DNA of 64,000 nt from Paenibacillus agricola (lineage in GTDB: Bacteria > Bacillota > Bacilli > Paenibacillales > NBRC-103111), in contig NZ_JAAOIW010000005.1 of the NCBI RefSeq assembly GCF_011440305.1, positions 1 to 64,000 on the forward strand, read 5' to 3'. Both the position numbers and the translations under genes were made by a program. Each line of letters begins with the position of its first letter. The stretch's first letter is position 1. The notes under the pieces are model-generated. The model made no database searches. It worked only from the letters and a program-made list of their open reading frames with translations, and was not told the origin of the DNA. Positions 60,043 through 64,000 of the stretch are shown here, piece by piece.

Positions 60043-60695
60043 TACGCTGACCTCCGATACGGAAGTACGATAACGTCAATTCCGTTTTCCTCATCGCGCA
60101 ATAAGATAGGCGTCATCGGTCCGATTAATCCGATCGTAATGCGCGCTGATCCTGCGTCCTTGAATACGTTGAGTGCCGCTAGTAAGTACTCCGCGTTAAA
60201 CGATACTGTTTCGTCGGCACCGCTTATGTCCGCGCTTATTCCCGCTGAGAATGATACGCCAGGAGCATCGCTCTTAACCGACAACGTGACGGACGCACCT
60301 ACGTAAGACAGTTTCGCGACGTATGATTTATCTCCGGCCAGTTTCGCAACGTCAACCGCCAATTTAACGCGAGCGATTGCGTCCTTTAAGTCCGTACGCT
60401 TGATTCCGGATTCAATCAGCGTTATCTCCGCTTTAAACTCCGTCGGAATAATCTTCGATGTATCCGGATAAGTGCCGTCAACTGGCGATCCGGTTACGGC
60501 GTGAGACGTGAACGGCTCCGTGAAACTATGTGCGCCGCCAATCCGTAGCATCTTGTGGCGATCCGTTACGACTACGGAGCCGTCTGCAGCATAATGTACG
60601 CCTTCTAATACCGGCGTGCTTCCGTTCGGCTTAGCGGCAAACTTACGTCCGTGCTTCGTGATTAATTCGAGTTTCTTCGGCTGAGTTAACGCCAT
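60042..60695 (-). CDS. Sliding-clamp-like protein (DnaN-related)
   Basis: 217 aa. The C-terminal block (SFNAEYLLAALNVFKDAGSA, then ITIGLIGPMTPILLRDE and VLPYRR) matches the last domain of bacterial beta clamps, including the closing P-x-R. The upstream part (GVHYAADGSVVVTDRHKMLR) also resembles clamp repeats. Beta clamps have three domains in about 370 aa; this one has room for two. It lies near the DNA polymerase gene, so a phage processivity factor is likely. Confidence 0.7.
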   Translation of the reverse strand: MALTQPKKLELITKHGRKFAAKPNGSTPVLEGVHYAADGSVVVTDRHKMLRIGGAHSFTEPFTSHAVTGSPVDGTYPDTSKIIPTEFKAEITLIESGIKRTDLKDAIARVKLAVDVAKLAGDKSYVAKLSYVGASVTLSVKSDAPGVSFSAGISADISGADETVSFNAEYLLAALNVFKDAGSARITIGLIGPMTPILLRDEENGIDVIVLPYRRSA

Positions 60696-60719
60696 TAAAT
60701 CGCCTCCATATTCGTATTT

Positions 60720-60920
60720 TTATTCTCCGATTCCTTTTTCCGCGAGTAACTTCGCGATATCGGCCGCCGTCAATTCGATAATTACGTAATCCGCGCGGTC
60801 TTGGCTACTTACGTTCTGACCGATACCGCGGCGAGCACTCGATTCATACGAGTAAACGCCGGCACCGGACGTTAATATCGCGTTCGTATTACGGTTGATT
60901 GCGATGAAACTCCGACTCAT
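60720..60920 (-). CDS. Small phage protein
   Basis: 66 aa. GAAGGAGG site before ATG 60920. Text SFIAINRNTNAILTSGAGVY and a final helix (LTAADIAKLLAEKG). Not recognised. Confidence 0.6.
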   Translation of the reverse strand: MSRSFIAINRNTNAILTSGAGVYSYESSARRGIGQNVSSQDRADYVIIELTAADIAKLLAEKGIGE

Positions 60921-60940
60921 TCCGTAACCTCCTTCATTTA

Positions 60941-61444
60941 CTACGTTGCCGCTACGAGGGAAACCGTACAGTCATCGGGAATAACGTTTAGTCGCGCATA
61001 CTCTCCGAATAACTCTGTGGCTTTAGCGTTGTAAGCGCGAGCTGCTTCGGATGGACTCTCAAAGTAACCTGCGTGGTATCTTTTATAATCCTTACCAATC
61101 TGAGCCTGCCATTTGCCGTTCCAAGTGTTCCAAGTCACTCCCTTAAACCCCGAAGTATTACCTTTTGGAGCGCCTCGATTTCTACAATTCTGGGCATTTG
61201 TGCAAAGGCGTAGATTATGTCTTTGATTATTTAGTGGATTGCCGTCTATATGATCCACGAAATACCCTTTAGGCGCGTCTGTAATGACCCTGTGCATCAG
61301 GTACGTTATATATTTACCGTTTAGGTAAACGTTCCTCGCGGCATATCCTCGGTTGGAGCATTTCCATCGGAAAAATGAAAGAGCGTGGTAATCTTCGTCG
61401 TCCACCGAGGATGTTACTCCTTTAGTTAGCGCAATTTCCTGCAA
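60941..61444 (-). CDS. HNH homing-type endonuclease with AP2 domain
   Basis: 167 aa from TTG 61444 (AGGAG 9 nt upstream). The HNH motif lies in LMHRVITDAPKGYFVDHIDG, then NPLNNQRHNLRLCTNAQNCRN, and is followed by an AP2 DNA-binding domain (SGFKGVTWNTWNGKWQAQIG ... AARAYNAKATELFGEYARLN). This is the usual free-standing homing nuclease architecture. Its DNA is visibly less CpG-rich than the flanking genes, consistent with recent insertion beside the polymerase gene. Confidence 0.9.
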   Translation of the reverse strand: MQEIALTKGVTSSVDDEDYHALSFFRWKCSNRGYAARNVYLNGKYITYLMHRVITDAPKGYFVDHIDGNPLNNQRHNLRLCTNAQNCRNRGAPKGNTSGFKGVTWNTWNGKWQAQIGKDYKRYHAGYFESPSEAARAYNAKATELFGEYARLNVIPDDCTVSLVAAT

Positions 61445-61456
61445 ATAATCACGCTC

Positions 61457-64000
61457 CTAAATCGCATATTTAGCGTACTTATCCGCAAACTCCGGCTTCG
61501 GACGTCGCGCAACGAAATCCCACTCGTCTACGGAAAATTCAGACATCCAGCGGTCTTCGATAACGGAATCGCATTTCAGCGGACAAGCCAGCGTAACGGT
61601 ATCCGTCATGATTTCGCTATAAAGCTTAACTGCTTCCTCCGTTAATTCATCCGCAGGCGCTGCGTGCTTCTGTTCGTCATGGAGTGTTAACGTGAATTCC
61701 CATCCGCGCTCTAATACGAGAATGTAGTAGCTCATAATCATGCACATTTGGAGAACGTTAGCGCCCGATCCCTGTATGCGGTGATTAAAACAAGCGCGCT
61801 CGTCACGTCCAGTTTCGCGGATAAGTTGCCAGAATTCCGAGCACTCATCGCGGGATAATCGGCGTGATTTCTTACTGAGCTCCGCGTCATCCTTGCCGTT
61901 GATCCGCGCCTTCCGCATAAGAACGGATAGCCTGCGCCAGTTTTCACGGTAAGCCGGAAACCTACGCTTTTGATGCCATAGCGTCGCCGTCCATCCGTGT
62001 TCGCGTAGATGTTCGAACGCCGTCTCAACCATCCGTTTGAAGCCCGGAAGGATCTCGTCAAACTTGCGGTAAGCGTTCAGCGCTTGAGCTTCGCTGATTC
62101 CGAACGGTTGGACCGCTTTATAAAACTGGCCGAACGCCTGCCCGTAGCCTTCCGCGAGAAATAGCTGCTTCATAAGCTTCCGATATGGCGGAAACTCCGG
62201 ATGTTCCTTTGCGTAATCGTCCGTACAGTGCTCCTTTGGAACATCGAATAGTATCGCGGCAAATTCGATATACGGATCGAGTCCCATACGGAACATTTCC
62301 GCGAATATATCGTCGTCAAACTCGACCGCCATGATATGCGCTTGAAGACGTGGCTCAATGGACGAAAGATCGCTTCCGAGGAATATGCGTCCTGGCGGCG
62401 GCGTGAACGTCATCCGAACACGCTTGCCCTCCTTCGTACGTGACGGTATGTTCTGAACATTCGTTCCCTTGCTTACGGATTTTTCCGGAGCATCGATTAA
62501 CGCCCGCATTGCCGCGAGGTAATTCTCATCCGTAATCACCGCCGGCCGTGTATCATTCGGCTTCCCTTTATATCCCTTCGACGAATATCGTCCGGTACTC
62601 ACCGTATCGAGCTCCGTATGAAGCCGTCCGTCAACGTCAAGCGCTAACGGTATCTTATCGACGTACGTACCGAGCAGCTTTTCGTACATGGATACGGCAG
62701 CTAACGGCTGCAACGATTCCTCCGCCTCGTAATAGCGTTCGAGTACGTCCTTCGATACGGCGCGCGTCCGTGACTTATCCTTCGCGATTTCCTTAGTACG
62801 GTCTTTGACTCCGAGGTAATCGTAAATTAAATACCGCAGATGGTTATCGTTAGTAAATTCGAACGCCTCGACGTAGGCTGGCGCATTATCCGCAATCGGT
62901 TCCGGTAACGCAGCGAGATCCGTTTCGTAACGCTTCAGCGCTTCGGTTTCGGAGGAGTACGATTTAAGATGCGTCTTGCCGGCGGCTGCTAGTTCCGCAA
63001 TCTTCGCATGTTTCCCTGCGATTTGCGTACGTAATCGTTCCGCCTTCTTACGCTGCGATTCGCACCAGTGCTCGATTTTCGTAGCGCTGACAACGCGGTC
63101 CATTCTACGCAGGAAGTCCGCCTCGTCTACGCCGTACGCCTTGATTACGTTAGCCTGCGATTCTACAAGCTTCGAGCGGAACTCAACGCCTAATCTCGCC
63201 AATGCGTCCAAATCGATAACGAAGCCGGTCCGTTCGATATTAACGTTTATCTCCGTTAGATATTGGCGTATCTCGAAGAACGGAACATGCAGATTGTCCG
63301 TAGATACCATGTTATCGATTTGCCAACGCGTAAGCGCCCAGCCTTTGAGAACGTCCTTAATCGCGTAGATGCCGACGACTTCGATTCCGTAGACCATCGG
63401 CGATCCTTTAAATAAATCCTCGAACGTAAAGTCATCGACGTCGATTCCGATTAGCGTTTTATACTTCGCGATTAACGGTTTCAAGCCGACGCTCTCTTCG
63501 TGCTCATTGAGTAATCGCTGAACGTCCTGCGAGTCGTAACGGATGCCTTGCGGTTTCAAGCCGTCGTTTAACATGATCGATAAATCGTAATTCGCGTTAT
63601 GGAACGATTTGATGTGTTCCGGCAGCGTCATGAAGCGCTCGATCGCGCCGAGCGCATTTGACCGCGTACACTGGCGTTCGCCGGTTAAATGACCGTACGC
63701 AACGTAATATCCTTCGTTAAGAATCGGAAGCCAGACGGAATATCCGCCGCTTAAATCGAGCATCTTATCGAGTCCAGATGTTTCCGTATCCCAAACGGTC
63801 AGCGACATAACGGGCGGTATGGATATCCCGCGCTCCAATAGTTTCCTCCGAATTAGCGTATTGTCAAAGAGTCCGAAGATCTTACGGAACCAGGCGTCCG
63901 TTTGCTGACGGGAAACTTCCTCCCGCAGACGTTGTATCATCCGCGGGAGATCGTTATCGTCCGTTATTACGTAGAAATTGTCCGGCTTCGTGCGCAGCGT
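61457..64000 (-). CDS. DNA polymerase, family A, 5' end outside the window
   Basis: At least 847 codons. Counting from ATG 63940, exonuclease motif DTETSGL starts at 51. Polymerase motif A is SDLSSIEPRLQAH, motif B KQLFLAEGYGQAFG and motif C TLHDEQKHAAP, so both proofreading and synthesis domains are present. The frame is open through 63941-64000 with coding-like text (KPDNFYVITDDNDLPR), and ATG 63940 has no SD. The true start therefore lies beyond the right edge. Replicates the phage genome with the clamp-like protein. Confidence 0.92.
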   Translation of the reverse strand, partial: TLRTKPDNFYVITDDNDLPRMIQRLREEVSRQQTDAWFRKIFGLFDNTLIRRKLLERGISIPPVMSLTVWDTETSGLDKMLDLSGGYSVWLPILNEGYYVAYGHLTGERQCTRSNALGAIERFMTLPEHIKSFHNANYDLSIMLNDGLKPQGIRYDSQDVQRLLNEHEESVGLKPLIAKYKTLIGIDVDDFTFEDLFKGSPMVYGIEVVGIYAIKDVLKGWALTRWQIDNMVSTDNLHVPFFEIRQYLTEINVNIERTGFVIDLDALARLGVEFRSKLVESQANVIKAYGVDEADFLRRMDRVVSATKIEHWCESQRKKAERLRTQIAGKHAKIAELAAAGKTHLKSYSSETEALKRYETDLAALPEPIADNAPAYVEAFEFTNDNHLRYLIYDYLGVKDRTKEIAKDKSRTRAVSKDVLERYYEAEESLQPLAAVSMYEKLLGTYVDKIPLALDVDGRLHTELDTVSTGRYSSKGYKGKPNDTRPAVITDENYLAAMRALIDAPEKSVSKGTNVQNIPSRTKEGKRVRMTFTPPPGRIFLGSDLSSIEPRLQAHIMAVEFDDDIFAEMFRMGLDPYIEFAAILFDVPKEHCTDDYAKEHPEFPPYRKLMKQLFLAEGYGQAFGQFYKAVQPFGISEAQALNAYRKFDEILPGFKRMVETAFEHLREHGWTATLWHQKRRFPAYRENWRRLSVLMRKARINGKDDAELSKKSRRLSRDECSEFWQLIRETGRDERACFNHRIQGSGANVLQMCMIMSYYILVLERGWEFTLTLHDEQKHAAPADELTEEAVKLYSEIMTDTVTLACPLKCDSVIEDRWMSEFSVDEWDFVARRPKPEFADKYAKYAI

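Noticed and set aside
20432-64000. Many plus-strand frames of 60-190 codons opposite the phage genes
   Set aside because: They are shadows of CpG-rich minus-strand genes, lack ribosome binding sites and show no family motifs. Only 42941-43501 and 49618-49950 are kept.

Overview
The window joins about 20.4 kb of low-GC Gram-positive chromosome to about 43.6 kb of a contractile-tailed phage genome, read here as an integrated prophage that runs off the right edge. The host part looks like Paenibacillus or a close relative. Evidence for this is a B12-dependent class II ribonucleotide reductase, the yqhH-yqhG helicase pair next to a LipM octanoyltransferase, a YqzE-family protein and strong AGGAGG ribosome binding sites. 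Species cannot be fixed from the sequence alone.

Host layout (1-20,431). Transposase debris (IS4-type) precedes glf (UDP-galactopyranose mutase) and a glycosyltransferase-like gene. A 1.4 kb graveyard follows, with a quinone-oxidoreductase fragment and IS3- and IS6-type transposase fragments. Then come a cytochrome P450, a trace of an ATP-dependent DNA ligase, a divergent TetR regulator/aldo-keto reductase pair, nrdJ, a D-amino-acid transaminase (TTG start), lipM divergent from yqhH-yqhG, a secreted protein, YqzE, an AlkA-type glycosylase, argS and a tRNA-Leu(CAG).

Phage layout (about 20.4-64 kb). Nearly everything is on the minus strand, so the genome reads from right to left. From the right come a family A DNA polymerase (cut by the window edge), an HNH/AP2 endonuclease, a clamp-like protein, a PD-(D/E)XK nuclease, a RuvC-like resolvase, a class II ribonucleotide reductase, dUTPase, ThyX and a dNMP kinase. 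Three DNA methyltransferases with a sigma-like protein follow, then a paralogous HNH pair and a RepL-like replication protein. A repeat-rich non-coding region and a plus-strand serine recombinase separate this early block from the late block: HNH, small and large terminase, portal, minor head protein, scaffold, SU10-type capsid, neck genes, sheath, tube, frameshifted tail chaperone, tape measure, PBSX-like baseplate genes, tail fibre, holin, amidase, an SOS-boxed YolD gene and an anchored OB-fold-like protein.

Most unusual observations. Three phage genes (large terminase, ribonucleotide reductase and RuvC) have no ATG, GTG or TTG start that includes their conserved N-termini. Each instead has a strong Shine-Dalgarno sequence exactly 9 nt upstream of ATC, ATT or CTG. 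A plus-strand transcription unit at 54.1-54.4 kb has a consensus promoter, a terminator and mutually exclusive pairings. A roughly 100-bp non-coding element occurs in two copies, upstream of the small terminase and the portal. The tail chaperone carries a textbook A AAA AAC slippery site with a 49-codon -1 extension. Several genes under 50 codons, and a LigA-related gene split by a frameshift, are also described.
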